Positions 44,401 through 52,578 are shown, counted from the first letter of the stretch. The stretch is 64,000 bases of DNA from VBWE01 sp943372645 (GCA_943372645.1 CALRZN010000015.1:1-64000); one strand, 5' to 3'. Made by a program: numbers and translations. Notes: generated from the sequence alone by a model not told the origin.

Positions 44401-44608
44401 CTATTCCAACGAAAACCTGAAACTCGACGGCATCCGGGCCGATGCGGGCGTGGGCACTGCACTCACCATTAAAAAATGGGGCATGCTGCAAACCGCTAAC
44501 CCGCTCACCGTCCGTTTTGATATGCCTTTATTCCTTAACCGAACACCTGCACTCGACCCGGAATATGTTGCGTTCCGCTGGGTGATTGGTATCAGCCGCG
44601 CTTTCTGA
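41420..44608 (+). CDS. M1 zinc metallopeptidase fused to an Omp85/D15-like outer-membrane barrel
   Basis: A 1062-residue exported protein. A signal peptide (1-20) is followed by an M1 aminopeptidase-like module (about 40-560). It has the GAMEN-like DGMEYPMLTLDGG and the zinc motif HEVGHNWFFGMVGSNE, with His379, Glu380, His383 and the third ligand Glu402. An Ig-like segment (about 560-655) comes next. Residues about 660-1062 are alternating beta strands with aromatic girdles, GGLNLRGYAGY (about 922-932, like the VRGY motif of Omp85 proteins), PLTVRFDMPLFLN near the end and a terminal Phe, as in outer-membrane barrels. A -7-like TAATTTCG lies at 41391-41398. If the fold call is right, the peptidase is anchored to the outer membrane, facing out or into the periplasm. 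Confidence 0.85.
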   Translation: MIKRLTGIFVLLVAAQFMHAQENEYRSADNPLYWKNRPPFPGYWQQDVHYRINATINDKTDVIAAVMNVTYSNNSPDTLKFIYFHLYQNAFQPGSYTEDLHKNNNYNIRFGKYETKGLGTEVEAVLINGQEIKPEFDNTIMKVNLPRPLKPGSSVSLQVNFSTYWDAGGSIRRRMKMFQSVGNNKHYDGVHWYPRICVYDRKFGWETDQHLTREFYGDYGQYDVELTFPNQYIVEATGKLMNEAEVMPADLRQKLDISNFVGKPTPGYTEIIKADGSTKTWKFHAINVHDIAFTADPSYRIGETTWNGVRCIALAQEDHCFGWKNAAEFLKRVIECYSTDFGMYAYPKIIAADARDGMEYPMLTLDGGSAPEYYDLIAHEVGHNWFFGMVGSNETYRALLDEGFTQFLTAWACRKLVGEIRPTAKAKSGYVEKHREPDYFKNSEVYDAYMFDAARGDETVITTHSDQFGGALRHGGGYRQVYMKTATMLYNLQYVLGDSLFQAAMKHYVSQWKIAHPYVEDFRASIIQYTHVDLNWFFDQWLETSKTIDYAVKGIHKGDTTNEYKITFRRYGRMQMPLDFSVYDKEGNKKDYYIPNNWFVKDTKATVLPRWIGWDNIRKTYTATVTVPAGIENVVIDTTQRLADVNMLNNSHKLPVTVRFDSKIYNPPSWTEYDLKLRPDIWYNAYDGLKAGFWMGGDYMDMFHKFELNALINTGFLQQLPENAELNHFDYFSFIASYRTNTHKFIKNSSVYVQGKYIDGMQGALGRFELKDKKEKNFFNVQFKMMYRASYDAPYLLYPNEWQLRKYNNSLTLGYDHPYSYRKGNGNIRLQLRSTALGSDYDYQYVNLTSVNKNALGLFNINTRLFAQFGTGALWASESQLFAAGANPEELMDSKYTRSDGIIPEAWGGHDDVTNHFQAGGGLNLRGYAGYVMPKYDENGFLRQTYKGTTGAAFNTEVEFNKLFRFIARKTGRVQNYIHIATYLFGDVGVINYNYSNENLKLDGIRADAGVGTALTIKKWGMLQTANPLTVRFDMPLFLNRTPALDPEYVAFRWVIGISRAF

Positions 44609-44609
44609 C

Positions 44610-45368
44610 ATGACACGTAACCTGTTTTTAATTATCGCCTTTTCCGTTACCGCGGCCCTGCAGGCACAAACGGTAAATGAACAGTTGTATGCCCGCGGCG
44701 TGGAAATGCTGAAAGTACGGAATGATGCGCAGGCATTCCCGATTTTCCAGCTGCTGCTGAAATCGGATTCGGCCAATGTGAATTACGTGCAGTACACAGC
44801 CTACCTCTACTCGCGCATCGGTTACCAGCAGGTAGGTGTAGCCAGCCAGACCCGCTATTACCGCATCGGTGAATACCTTGCCAAAAAAGCCATCGGGCTG
44901 GATGAAAAAAGTCCGGACGCACATTTTGCCTACGCACTCGCGCTCGGCCGCCTCACCGAAAACGCATCCTCGAAAGAAAAGCTGGGCTACGCCAAACTCA
45001 TTAAACGGGAAGCCGAACGCGTGGTGGAACTGAATCCGAAACACGCCGGAGCCTGGCACGTGCTCGGGCGCTGGCACCGCGAACTGGCCAACATCGGTAC
45101 GTTTGAAAAAGCAATGATCAATACCTTCTTCGGCGGAATGCCGCCCGGCGCTTCGTATGATAAAGCCATCGAATGTTTCAACAAATGCATCAGTATCGAA
45201 AACGATTGCATCCTGCACCATTACGAACTGGCCAACACCTATTACCAGATGGGCGACAAACAAAAGTGCCGCACCCACCTCACCAATGCCATGCGTCTGA
45301 ACACCGGAACGGTGATTGATAAAGACACATTCGAAAAGTGCGAAACGCTGCAGAAATCGCTTGATTAA
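44610..45368 (+). CDS. secreted TPR-like protein, paralogue 1
   Basis: A 252-residue exported protein of helical repeats. A signal peptide (1-19, LQAQ) is followed by about five TPR-like units, including HFAYALALGRLTENASSKEK and KHAGAWHVLGRWHRELANI. The fold and the motif W-H-(V/L)-L-G-R-W-H-R-E-(L/A) recall the RMD1/regulator-of-microtubule-dynamics type TPRs; no enzymatic residues are present. The ATG at 44610 lies one base after the stop codon of the M1 peptidase gene, so they are coupled, and the start at 44586 would overlap the peptidase. It is a tandem paralogue of the next gene. Confidence 0.85.
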   Translation: MTRNLFLIIAFSVTAALQAQTVNEQLYARGVEMLKVRNDAQAFPIFQLLLKSDSANVNYVQYTAYLYSRIGYQQVGVASQTRYYRIGEYLAKKAIGLDEKSPDAHFAYALALGRLTENASSKEKLGYAKLIKREAERVVELNPKHAGAWHVLGRWHRELANIGTFEKAMINTFFGGMPPGASYDKAIECFNKCISIENDCILHHYELANTYYQMGDKQKCRTHLTNAMRLNTGTVIDKDTFEKCETLQKSLD

Positions 45369-45487
45369 CCCAGTGCCTGCAACACATTTCTGAACGAACT
45401 GCACCCGGTTTTTAAATTGCCCGGATGTGCTTACATTTACAGGAATTCCGGACGCGCCCGGAGCCGATCAACCAAAAAAACACGATC

Positions 45488-46249
45488 ATGAAAAAAACAG
45501 GAATTATACTCTTCTTCCAGTTGCTGGCGGTTTCGCTTTTTGCCCAAAGCTCGGTAAACGACCAGATGTACGGCATCGCCTCCAAACAGCTTGCCTCGCG
45601 CAACTACGAGGCGGCCTTCCCGCTTTACCAGATGCTGCTGAAAAGCGATTCGTCGAATGTGAATTACATGTACGGCGCATCGCAGCTCTACTGCCGCATC
45701 GGTTACCGCCAGGCCACCGAATCGGCCAAACAGAATTATTACCAGATCGGGCTTAAATTAGCCAAGAAAGCAGTGGTACTTGACGATAAAAGCGCCGAAG
45801 CACATTTTGCCTGGGCCCTTGCACTCGGACGCATCAACGAAAATGCGGGCAGCCGGCAGAAAATTGCAAACGCCAAACTCATCAAACGCGAAGCCGACCG
45901 CTGCATCGAACTGAACAGCAAACACGCCGGCGCATGGCACCTGCTCGGCCGCTGGCACCGCGAACTGGCCAAACTCAACGCCATGGAAAAAGCAATGGTC
46001 AATTCCTTTTTCGGCGGCATGCCCAGCGGGGCGAGTTACGAAAAAGCAATCGAATGTTTTAAAACCGCCATCAACCTCGAAAGCAATTACATCCTGCACA
46101 AATACGAACTGGCAAATACGTATTACCACATGGAAGACAAGGCCAACGCGAAAACCTGGCTCGCCGAAGCTAAAAAATGCGAGCAGAAAACAACAGATGA
46201 TAAAGACGGCTATAAAAAGTGCGAGGAACTGGAAAAGTTACTGAAGTAA
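45488..46249 (+). CDS. secreted TPR-like protein, paralogue 2
   Basis: A 253-residue exported TPR-like protein, similar to the gene just upstream over its whole length: NDQMYGIASKQLASRNYEAAFPLYQ corresponds to NEQLYARGVEMLKVRNDAQ in the first copy, HFAWALALGRINENAGS and KHAGAWHLLGRWHRELAKL are nearly the same. A signal peptide covers residues 1-20 (SLFAQ). I start at the ATG at 45488, which begins the signal peptide; a TACATTTA box lies near 45432. Separate promoter and divergent sequence suggest that the duplication is not recent. The function of both is unknown; a scaffold for envelope complexes is a guess. Confidence 0.84.
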   Translation: MKKTGIILFFQLLAVSLFAQSSVNDQMYGIASKQLASRNYEAAFPLYQMLLKSDSSNVNYMYGASQLYCRIGYRQATESAKQNYYQIGLKLAKKAVVLDDKSAEAHFAWALALGRINENAGSRQKIANAKLIKREADRCIELNSKHAGAWHLLGRWHRELAKLNAMEKAMVNSFFGGMPSGASYEKAIECFKTAINLESNYILHKYELANTYYHMEDKANAKTWLAEAKKCEQKTTDDKDGYKKCEELEKLLK

Positions 46250-46264
46250 GCCGTTGATTTTTTT

Positions 46265-46897
46265 ATGACACGAAAAGAAAACATCCTTGTACTGGCCCCG
46301 CACACCGACGACGGTGAAATCGGCTGCGGCGGCACCATTGCCAAATACTGTGCGGAAGGCCGCAACGTGTATTACGCCGCGTTTTCCATCTGCACCCGCT
46401 CGCTGCCCAAAGACTGGGCGCCCGACACACTGGCCGTGGAAGTGAAAGAAGCCACGCAGGTACTTGGAATAAAACCGGACAACCTGATTTTGTACGATTA
46501 CGATGTGCGCCACTTCTACCAGTTCCGGCAGGAGATTTTGGAAGTGATGATTAAACTGAAAAACGAACTCAAACCCGATCTTGTTTTTGTGCCCAGCCCC
46601 ACGGATATTCACCAGGATCACCAGGTGATTTCAAACGAAGCGCTGCGCGCGTTTAAAAACACCTCGCTGCTCGGTTACGAAATGCCGTGGAATAACATCA
46701 GCTTTAACACGCGCGCCTTTGAAATTCTCGATGAAAGTCACATCAACACCAAGGTGGCGGCGCTTGCAAAGTACCGTTCACAGGCGCAGCGCTCGTACCT
46801 GAACGAAAGTTTTATCCGTTCGCTGGCCATTACCCGCGGCGTGCAGATCGGCGCACCGTATGCAGAAACATTTGAGGTGATACGCCTCATTAACTGA
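46265..46897 (+). CDS. PIG-L family deacetylase
   Basis: A 210-residue zinc-dependent deacetylase of the PIG-L/LmbE family, which act on N-acetyl groups of GlcNAc-type sugars, bacillithiol or mycothiol precursors and related molecules. The metal-binding motif APHTDDGEIG (His13, Asp15, Asp16) and the second histidine motif DIHQDH (His116, His119) are complete, so activity is expected. The start follows the TPR gene by 15 bases and the next gene follows by six. Context with an LpxD-like acyltransferase points to de-N-acetylation followed by N-acylation of an amino sugar. No bacillithiol genes are near. Confidence 0.88.
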   Translation: MTRKENILVLAPHTDDGEIGCGGTIAKYCAEGRNVYYAAFSICTRSLPKDWAPDTLAVEVKEATQVLGIKPDNLILYDYDVRHFYQFRQEILEVMIKLKNELKPDLVFVPSPTDIHQDHQVISNEALRAFKNTSLLGYEMPWNNISFNTRAFEILDESHINTKVAALAKYRSQAQRSYLNESFIRSLAITRGVQIGAPYAETFEVIRLIN

Positions 46898-46903
46898 CAA
46901 CGC

Positions 46904-47872
46904 ATGGCATTTACACCTAAAAAAGGCATTGACATTATTGGTGTGGTTAGTGAAATGCAATCGCATTTTAACAGCGACCTGGTTATCCGGCGCGCCTGCC
47001 AGCTGCACATTATTGCTGCGGAACCCGGCGATTACAGCGATACCCTTTCATGGGTTTCAGAAAAAAAAGCAAATGAAACGGATCTTTCCGCATTGCCTGC
47101 CATCGGTTTACTTGTAGTACCGCAATCACTCGCTCCGCTGGATGACATAAACGAACAAACCGGAATCGTGTATTCCGCAAACCCGCGTCAGACATTTACC
47201 CTGCTGCTGCAGCAACTCGTTTCCATGAAACGCCCCGCAGGCATTGCCGGTACTGCACAGATTGCACCCGGTGCTGTAATCGGCAGCAACTGCTTCATCG
47301 GCCATCATGTGGTTATTGAAGACGGTGTAACCATTGGCGATGATGTGCAGATTCTGCACAACACCGTTATTTTGCAAAACACCACCATCTGCAACCGCGT
47401 TACCATCGGCAGCAACTGCACCATCGGCAACTACGGTTTCGGATATGAAAAAAACGCCGAAGGCACGTGGGATGTAATGCCGCATACCGGCGGCGTATTT
47501 ATTGACGATGATGCGGAAATACACAACAACACCTGCATTGATTGCGGCGTGATGGGCAACACCTACATCGGCAAAAACGTAAAAATTGACAACCAGGTAC
47601 ACGTGGCCCACGGCGTTACCATCGAAGCCAACTCACTCATCATCGCAAACACCGTGCTCGGCGGCAACGTGGTGGTAGGCGCCAACAGCTGGGTTGCCCC
47701 CACCTCCACCATAAAAAACCAGATCCGCCTCGCTCCCGATACATTTACAGGGCTGGGCGCGGTGGTTGTAAAAGATACTGTTTCAGGTAGTGTGATGGTG
47801 GGTAACCCGGCGGAGGATATGGAACGGTATAAGAAGTGGTCGGCGGTGAGGAAGGGGTTGCTGGGGGAGTAA
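46904..47872 (+). CDS. LpxD-like left-handed beta-helix acyltransferase
   Basis: A 322-residue acyltransferase-like protein of the hexapeptide family. The N-terminal domain (about 1-105, with LIWVSEKK-type SWVSEKKANETD) and the long hexapeptide repeat (about 112-295) follow the LpxD plan: IGSNCFIGHHVVIEDGVTIG, the family segment NYGFGYEKN and the loop FIDDDAEIHNNTCIDCG, with a likely catalytic His in VHVAHGVTIEANS (about 232-240). LpxD transfers an acyl chain from acyl-ACP to UDP-3-O-acyl-glucosamine. No lpx genes are adjacent and it lies six bases after a PIG-L deacetylase, so the substrate may be another amino sugar. I leave the symbol blank for that reason. Confidence 0.85.
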   Translation: MAFTPKKGIDIIGVVSEMQSHFNSDLVIRRACQLHIIAAEPGDYSDTLSWVSEKKANETDLSALPAIGLLVVPQSLAPLDDINEQTGIVYSANPRQTFTLLLQQLVSMKRPAGIAGTAQIAPGAVIGSNCFIGHHVVIEDGVTIGDDVQILHNTVILQNTTICNRVTIGSNCTIGNYGFGYEKNAEGTWDVMPHTGGVFIDDDAEIHNNTCIDCGVMGNTYIGKNVKIDNQVHVAHGVTIEANSLIIANTVLGGNVVVGANSWVAPTSTIKNQIRLAPDTFTGLGAVVVKDTVSGSVMVGNPAEDMERYKKWSAVRKGLLGE

Positions 47873-47979
47873 TTCGTGTTTATTTGTACATAAATAAGAA
47901 GGATTATCACGCTCTATTTATTTTCAGGGAATCTTTGTAAATTGTTGCGTTATTAAATGATTTATTAGAGGATATAAAT

Positions 47980-48962
47980 ATGGCAAAGACAACCTTTTGG
48001 GATATAATCGAACAAACAATAAGGAAAGCCGGCATTCCCCTTACGCCAAAAGAGATTTGGGACAAAGCGAATGAACTGGGAACAGTGGGAGATTTTATTA
48101 CAACAGGAAAAACACCATGGGCTACTATTGGAGCATATTGTTATACTGATATTAATCGGGGTGGCGATAATTCGATGATTGTTCAAACAAATGAACGACC
48201 TGCTCAATTCTTTCTTCGTGACCTAATAAAAACAGTTGATTTAGCCAAGCTTCAAAAGCAAAAAGTATTGAGCTTGAAGAAGGAAGTAGAGAAAAAAGAA
48301 AAGAAAGAACTAAAAAAGTTCAATGAACGAGACCTTCATTGCGTAGTTTCTACTTTCGCATACGGAGACCCGCATTTCAAGGCAAATCTTAAAACGGTTT
48401 TTCACGAATCATCTAATAAAGGATCAAATGGCCAGAACGAATGGTTACATCCCGATCTTGTTGGAGTATATTCCCGTTTAAGGACTATAAACGCGAAACG
48501 CTGGATATTCAAACTCATTTAACAATCAGTTCGATCAAACTATTTTCATTTGAACTTAAAATTTCTCTGAATTTTACAAACCTGAGGCGTAATTATTTCC
48601 AGGCTGTATCAAATTCAAGTTGGGCAAACGAAGGCTATCTGGTTGCAGTAAATATTGATGAAGATACCGCCTTCAGAGATGAACTAAGACGTCTGAGTAA
48701 CGCATTTGGAATTGGTATAATCCAACTTAACACAGAAAATATTTTTGAAAGTGAAATATTATTACCGGCACATACAAAGCAAACTATAGACTGGGATACA
48801 GTAAACCGCTTAGCAAATGAGAATCCTGATTTTTCTGAGTTTCTGAAATACATAAATGAAGATTGTAAACTGGGTAAAGTAAAAAGCGAATATGATAAAG
48901 TCCTGTCACCTGAAGATATAACGAAGTATATAAAAGAGAAAGGGATAAACAACTCTCATTAG
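47980..48962 (+). pseudogene. HrgA-like restriction-endonuclease-family gene broken by a one-base frameshift
   Basis: Two overlapping frames make up one gene. The first (47980-48522) encodes a HARE-HTH winged-helix domain (about 2-55, TFWDIIEQTIRKAGIPLTPK), a lysine-rich linker and the start of a second domain (HCVVSTFAYG). The second frame, from about 48465 to 48962, continues that domain (FPFKDYKRETLDIQ to NPDFSEFLKYINE). Joined near 48471 they give the expected product of about 327 residues if one T is restored in TATTCCC. This domain order is that of HrgA, a restriction-linked protein of Helicobacter. The gene is AT-rich and alone, so it looks transferred. It could be a pseudogene, an assembly error or a real frameshift. 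Confidence 0.75.
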
Positions 48963-49055
48963 CATGCATTAACCCTTGCTTTTATTGAACTTAACCAATT
49001 TGAAATTCAATCAAAATTCACTTGCCATTTCATGTATTATCAATAACCTTCGAAT

Positions 49056-49063
49056 TATTTTTG
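49056..49063 (+). promoter_or_regulatory. -7 promoter box of the serine hydrolase gene
   Basis: TATTTTTG, exact consensus, about 48 bases before the ATG. The region 48963-49055 shows nothing else. Confidence 0.5.
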
Positions 49064-49111
49064 CGTATCCAAAAGCAAATAAGACGCATATACAGCTTCA
49101 ACAATTGATTC

Positions 49112-50239
49112 ATGATTTTCAGGCTCCTCCTCCTCGTTTTCGCCCTTGTGCTCTTCAGCAGCAATGCCTGCCGGAAAGACCCGATGATTCCTGTTAAAAC
49201 GAAAGCGGAACTGGATGCGAAACTGCAGGAGCAACTGGAGAAACACAAACTCACCTCGGTGGCGTATGCTGTTGTAAAAAACGGGCAACTGCTGTACAGC
49301 AATGCGCTGGGATATGCTGATGAAAGTAACGGCAGAGCCGCTACTGACACCACCCGCTACCTCGTTGCATCGGTTTCAAAAACAATAACGGCCGTTGCCC
49401 TCATGCAGCTGGTGGAACAACAACGGATTGCATTGGATGATGATATTAACGGGTTTCTTCCTTTTTCAGTCCGTAACCCGGATTTTCCGGATGTTCCGAT
49501 TACGTACCGGATGCTGCTTACACACACATCAAGCATTTCCGATGATTTTCAGAACACACTCGATCTGTATTGTTATGGAAGCGATTGTGCAACGACGCTC
49601 GACCAGTTTTTCAGAGATGTGTTTCTACCCGGCGGGGCCTACAACGATGCGGATAACTTTACCAGGGAACAACCCGGCACAAAAGAAGATTACAGCAACT
49701 TAGCTTCTGCGCTGGTGGGTTACCTCGTTGAACGGATTACGCAAACGCCTTTTGATGTGTATTGCCGCGATCACATTTTTATCCCGCTGGGCATGCATAA
49801 AACGGAGTGGCGGCTGGCCAATTCGCCAATTGCAGAACTGGCTGTTCCCTATTCGAACGACCTTACGCAAAGCAGTCCGCATTACACCTTTCCCGATTAT
49901 CCGAACGGCGGCCTGCGCACCACCGTACGCGATCTGTCTGTTTTTTTACGGGCCATCATCCAAAACGGCACGTTTAACAACACTGCGATTTTGTCGCAGG
50001 CCAGTATGGCTGAAATGAAAACGTTGCAGAACGGGAGTCCTGAACAATGTCTCTCGTTTTATTACGAAACTGTAAATGCAAATAAATACCTCGGGCACAG
50101 CGGCGGCGAAATGGGCGTAACCACCGAAATGTATTTTGATCCGCAGACCAACATCGGTGTCATTGTGTTTAACAACGACGATGATGCGAACCTGGCAGAT
50201 ATTATTTCGTACCTGTTCAGCTTCGGCGAAAACCAGTAA
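49112..50239 (+). CDS. serine beta-lactamase-fold hydrolase, lipoprotein
   Basis: A 375-residue predicted lipoprotein (lipobox SSNAC, Cys20) of the penicillin-binding-protein/class C beta-lactamase (EstB-like) family. The SxxK motif is SVSK (Ser87, Lys90), the second motif is DYSN (about 197-200) and the third is HSGG (about 331-334). All three are in the usual order, so an esterase or D-aminopeptidase-like activity is likely; a true beta-lactamase is less likely because of the lipid anchor and the HSGG third motif. It is followed by palindromic repeats and a terminator. The substrate is unknown. Confidence 0.86.
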   Translation: MIFRLLLLVFALVLFSSNACRKDPMIPVKTKAELDAKLQEQLEKHKLTSVAYAVVKNGQLLYSNALGYADESNGRAATDTTRYLVASVSKTITAVALMQLVEQQRIALDDDINGFLPFSVRNPDFPDVPITYRMLLTHTSSISDDFQNTLDLYCYGSDCATTLDQFFRDVFLPGGAYNDADNFTREQPGTKEDYSNLASALVGYLVERITQTPFDVYCRDHIFIPLGMHKTEWRLANSPIAELAVPYSNDLTQSSPHYTFPDYPNGGLRTTVRDLSVFLRAIIQNGTFNNTAILSQASMAEMKTLQNGSPEQCLSFYYETVNANKYLGHSGGEMGVTTEMYFDPQTNIGVIVFNNDDDANLADIISYLFSFGENQ

Positions 50240-50296
50240 TCACCAGTCGGGGAAATACCACAGCCAACCATTTTTATAAAATCCGCTGTTGTAAAT

Positions 50297-50444
50297 ACAA
50301 CCGTCAGTTCGAGCGGCAATTGATAAAAAAACACAACCGTCAGTTCGAGCGGCAGTCGAGAACAGGTTTTACACAATCATTTTCCAAAGACATTAGCAAC
50401 GGTACACACTGTTCTTCCCGGCCCAGCCGGGACTCGAACTGACG
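50297..50444. repeat. CAGTTCGAG-type repeat element
   Basis: A 22-base direct repeat (ACAACCGTCAGTTCGAGCGG plus CA) at 50297-50318 and 50333-50354 faces CTCGAACTGACG at 50433-50444. Inside, TCGAGAACAG pairs loosely with CTGTTCTTCCCGG, and CCCGGCCCAGCCGGG forms a small hairpin. The same outer words occur in the element at 62880-63023. Confidence 0.65.
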
Positions 50445-50501
50445 TGTATGATCTTATCTGAAAAACAGAATCAGATGTAAAAAATCTACGCTAAAAAAAA
50501 A

Positions 50502-50535
50502 CAGACCATATTGCTGACATCAGCAATATGGTCTG
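50502..50535. terminator. bidirectional rho-independent terminator
   Basis: CAGACCATATTGCTGA pairs perfectly with TCAGCAATATGGTCTG (16 bp). A run of nine A precedes and a run of seven T follows, so it can stop transcription from both the hydrolase gene and the converging polysaccharide operon. Confidence 0.92.
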
Positions 50536-50555
50536 AAATATTTTTTTGGAGCTGT

Positions 50556-51545
50556 TTATTTCCCGAGATACTTAAACCAGTCCTTCGTCGCTTCCGCAAT
50601 CGAAGCCGGTTCCCACAGCGGGGCTTCGCGCCAGTATTCGATGTTGTCGAGCATAATCTGTACGCCCTGTTCAAACGTTACGAGCGGTTTCCAGCCGATG
50701 CGTTCCGCGATTTTGGCGGTGTCCGCAAACGTGCAATCGGGTTCGCCCGGACGTTTCGGAATGTAGGTAATTTCACCGCCGAGCAAGTTCACCAGGCTGT
50801 TGATGCTGTACGTATTGCCGCTGCCGATGTTGAAGATTTCGCCGCTCACATCGGTACGCTGTGCGGTCATGTAACAGGCGTTTACAATATCGGTAACGTA
50901 GGTGAAGTCGCGCGTCTGGTTGCCATCGCCTACTACGGTAAACGGTTTGTTGTTCAGTTTCTGCGCCAGGAAAACGCCGAACACGGCGCCGTACGTGCCC
51001 GAAGTGCGGGCGCGCGGACCATATACGTTAAAGAAACGCACCGAAGTGATGTTCATTTTGTACACCTGTTCCCAGTACATGCAATATTCTTCGCCGAGGT
51101 ATTTGGTAACCGCGTATGGATACTGGCAGCGGATTTCGTCCGTTTCTTTGGTCGGGTAATTATCAGGCAGGCCGTAGCACGATGACGAAGCGGCATACAC
51201 CACGCGTTTCACACCATGTTTGCGGCACGATTCGAGCACGTTGATGGTACCGTTTACATTGGAGTTGTGGTACTGAATCGGCTTCTCAATCGAAGGCACG
51301 ATATCAGCGAGTGCTGCAAGGTGATACACATGCTCCACGCCTTCGAACAGGTCCACAATTTTTTCAAACTGCGAAATGTCGGCGATGTGTACGTGCAGGT
51401 TTTTGTTTTCCCGGTGGTGTTCCAGGTTACGCACCTGCCCTGATGCCAGGTTATCAATTACAAGAACTTCGTGTCCTTCTGCGAGCAGGCGGTCAACCAT
51501 GTGACTGCCGATGAAGCCGCAGCCTCCTGTTACAAGTGTTTTCAT
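50556..51545 (-). CDS. NAD-dependent sugar-nucleotide epimerase/dehydratase (extended SDR)
   Basis: A 329-residue extended SDR enzyme acting on nucleotide sugars. The NAD-binding motif is TGGCGFIG (6-13), the catalytic residues are in SSSCYG (120-125) and YPYAVTK with Tyr144 and Lys148. RFFNVYGPR and the C-terminal APLWEPASIAEATKDW segment are typical of sugar epimerases in polysaccharide clusters. It is the last gene of the six-gene operon that ends at the terminator at 50502. Its start overlaps the stop of the gene before it by four bases. Whether it epimerises, decarboxylates or dehydrates its substrate is not clear. Confidence 0.9.
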   Translation of the reverse strand: MKTLVTGGCGFIGSHMVDRLLAEGHEVLVIDNLASGQVRNLEHHRENKNLHVHIADISQFEKIVDLFEGVEHVYHLAALADIVPSIEKPIQYHNSNVNGTINVLESCRKHGVKRVVYAASSSCYGLPDNYPTKETDEIRCQYPYAVTKYLGEEYCMYWEQVYKMNITSVRFFNVYGPRARTSGTYGAVFGVFLAQKLNNKPFTVVGDGNQTRDFTYVTDIVNACYMTAQRTDVSGEIFNIGSGNTYSINSLVNLLGGEITYIPKRPGEPDCTFADTAKIAERIGWKPLVTFEQGVQIMLDNIEYWREAPLWEPASIAEATKDWFKYLGK

Positions 51546-52570
51546 TTTTTACCTCTTATTTTCCGGGTCAGCTTTTTCAGTCCGCCGCCGGTCAGTGTAT
51601 CTGCATCAACAATCAGCTGCTGCAGTTCGTGTTTAAATGTGCGTTTTTGCGACTGCACAACATCCGGGTTGGTTTTACGCCAGATGCGGGGCACGCCATG
51701 AATGTCTTTGTCGTTAATGATGTGCGCCTTGTACTCCAGCGTAAAGCCGTGTTCGGGCAGGTATGCTTCCAGGTCAAAGTTACCGGTAGGTTTCCACGTG
51801 TAGGCATGATCGCGGATGTACCACGCGCCGCCCGGTTTGAGGATGCGTTCAAACTGTGTTACAAGGTAACGTACCAAACGCGGACCGAGTTCCGGCAGCA
51901 CCTGCACACACATCACGAGGTCGAGGCTGTTGTCCGGAATAAGATCAAGGCGCCACGTGGGCAAGTGATAAATGCCCGGTTTGCCGGCATCAAAACGGAA
52001 CGCCGCCGGGTTGTCAATGTACTCGGTAACGTTGTCGGTTAACGTCTTGTAATAAATATTTTGCAGGCAGTACGAATTGATGATCGCATCCATACCAATG
52101 TACGCCACCGGCTGATCGTGCCAGAGGTTGGCCTGCCGTCCGTAGCCTGCACCGAAATCGAGCACCGCTTTGATGCGGTTGCGTTCCGGAACCGGGTACG
52201 CCTGCGGCAAAATAAAATCGTGCGCGTTGTTAATGCCTACGCGGTTATCGTAATTCGTCCAGTCGTATTCCAGTCCGAGCTTTTGCAGCAGGCGTTCATC
52301 CGTGGTGCGGCTTTTGGCAACCAGTGCGCGTATGGCATCGTTCTGCATGTAATCCGGGTAATCGGTAGAAAACCAGTTCATCCATTTTGCAATTTCTGCG
52401 GCTCCTTTGAATTCGAAGAAATCGGAAATGATGGACGATTCGTATTTCACATTACGGCGCGACAGAATTTTCTGATAATCCCACGACACAATCCACTTTT
52501 TGGTGAATGCCTTGTCGGCCTGCAACGCCTGCAGGAATAACTGTTCAATGGATGTGGATGCTGCTGCCAT
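51542..52570 (-). CDS. putative sugar methyltransferase
   Basis: A 342-residue class I SAM-dependent methyltransferase. An N-terminal helical region (1-130) precedes a Rossmann-like core with motif I VLDFGAGYGRQANLW (about 137-151), YIGMDAIINS (second strand) and DLVMCVQVLPELG (motif IV region). The motif I and the length resemble the sugar O-methyltransferases found in surface-polysaccharide loci. It lies in the operon with a four-base overlap to the SDR gene downstream and an eight-base gap from the methyltransferase upstream. The acceptor is probably an amino-sugar or sugar nucleotide, inferred from context only. Confidence 0.8.
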   Translation of the reverse strand: MAAASTSIEQLFLQALQADKAFTKKWIVSWDYQKILSRRNVKYESSIISDFFEFKGAAEIAKWMNWFSTDYPDYMQNDAIRALVAKSRTTDERLLQKLGLEYDWTNYDNRVGINNAHDFILPQAYPVPERNRIKAVLDFGAGYGRQANLWHDQPVAYIGMDAIINSYCLQNIYYKTLTDNVTEYIDNPAAFRFDAGKPGIYHLPTWRLDLIPDNSLDLVMCVQVLPELGPRLVRYLVTQFERILKPGGAWYIRDHAYTWKPTGNFDLEAYLPEHGFTLEYKAHIINDKDIHGVPRIWRKTNPDVVQSQKRTFKHELQQLIVDADTLTGGGLKKLTRKIRGKK

Positions 52571-52578
52571 AAAACGGA

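Noticed and set aside
49112..50239. True antibiotic-resistance beta-lactamase
   Set aside because: The lipobox, the HSGG third motif and the overall pattern fit the broader esterase/PBP-like family; resistance cannot be claimed.
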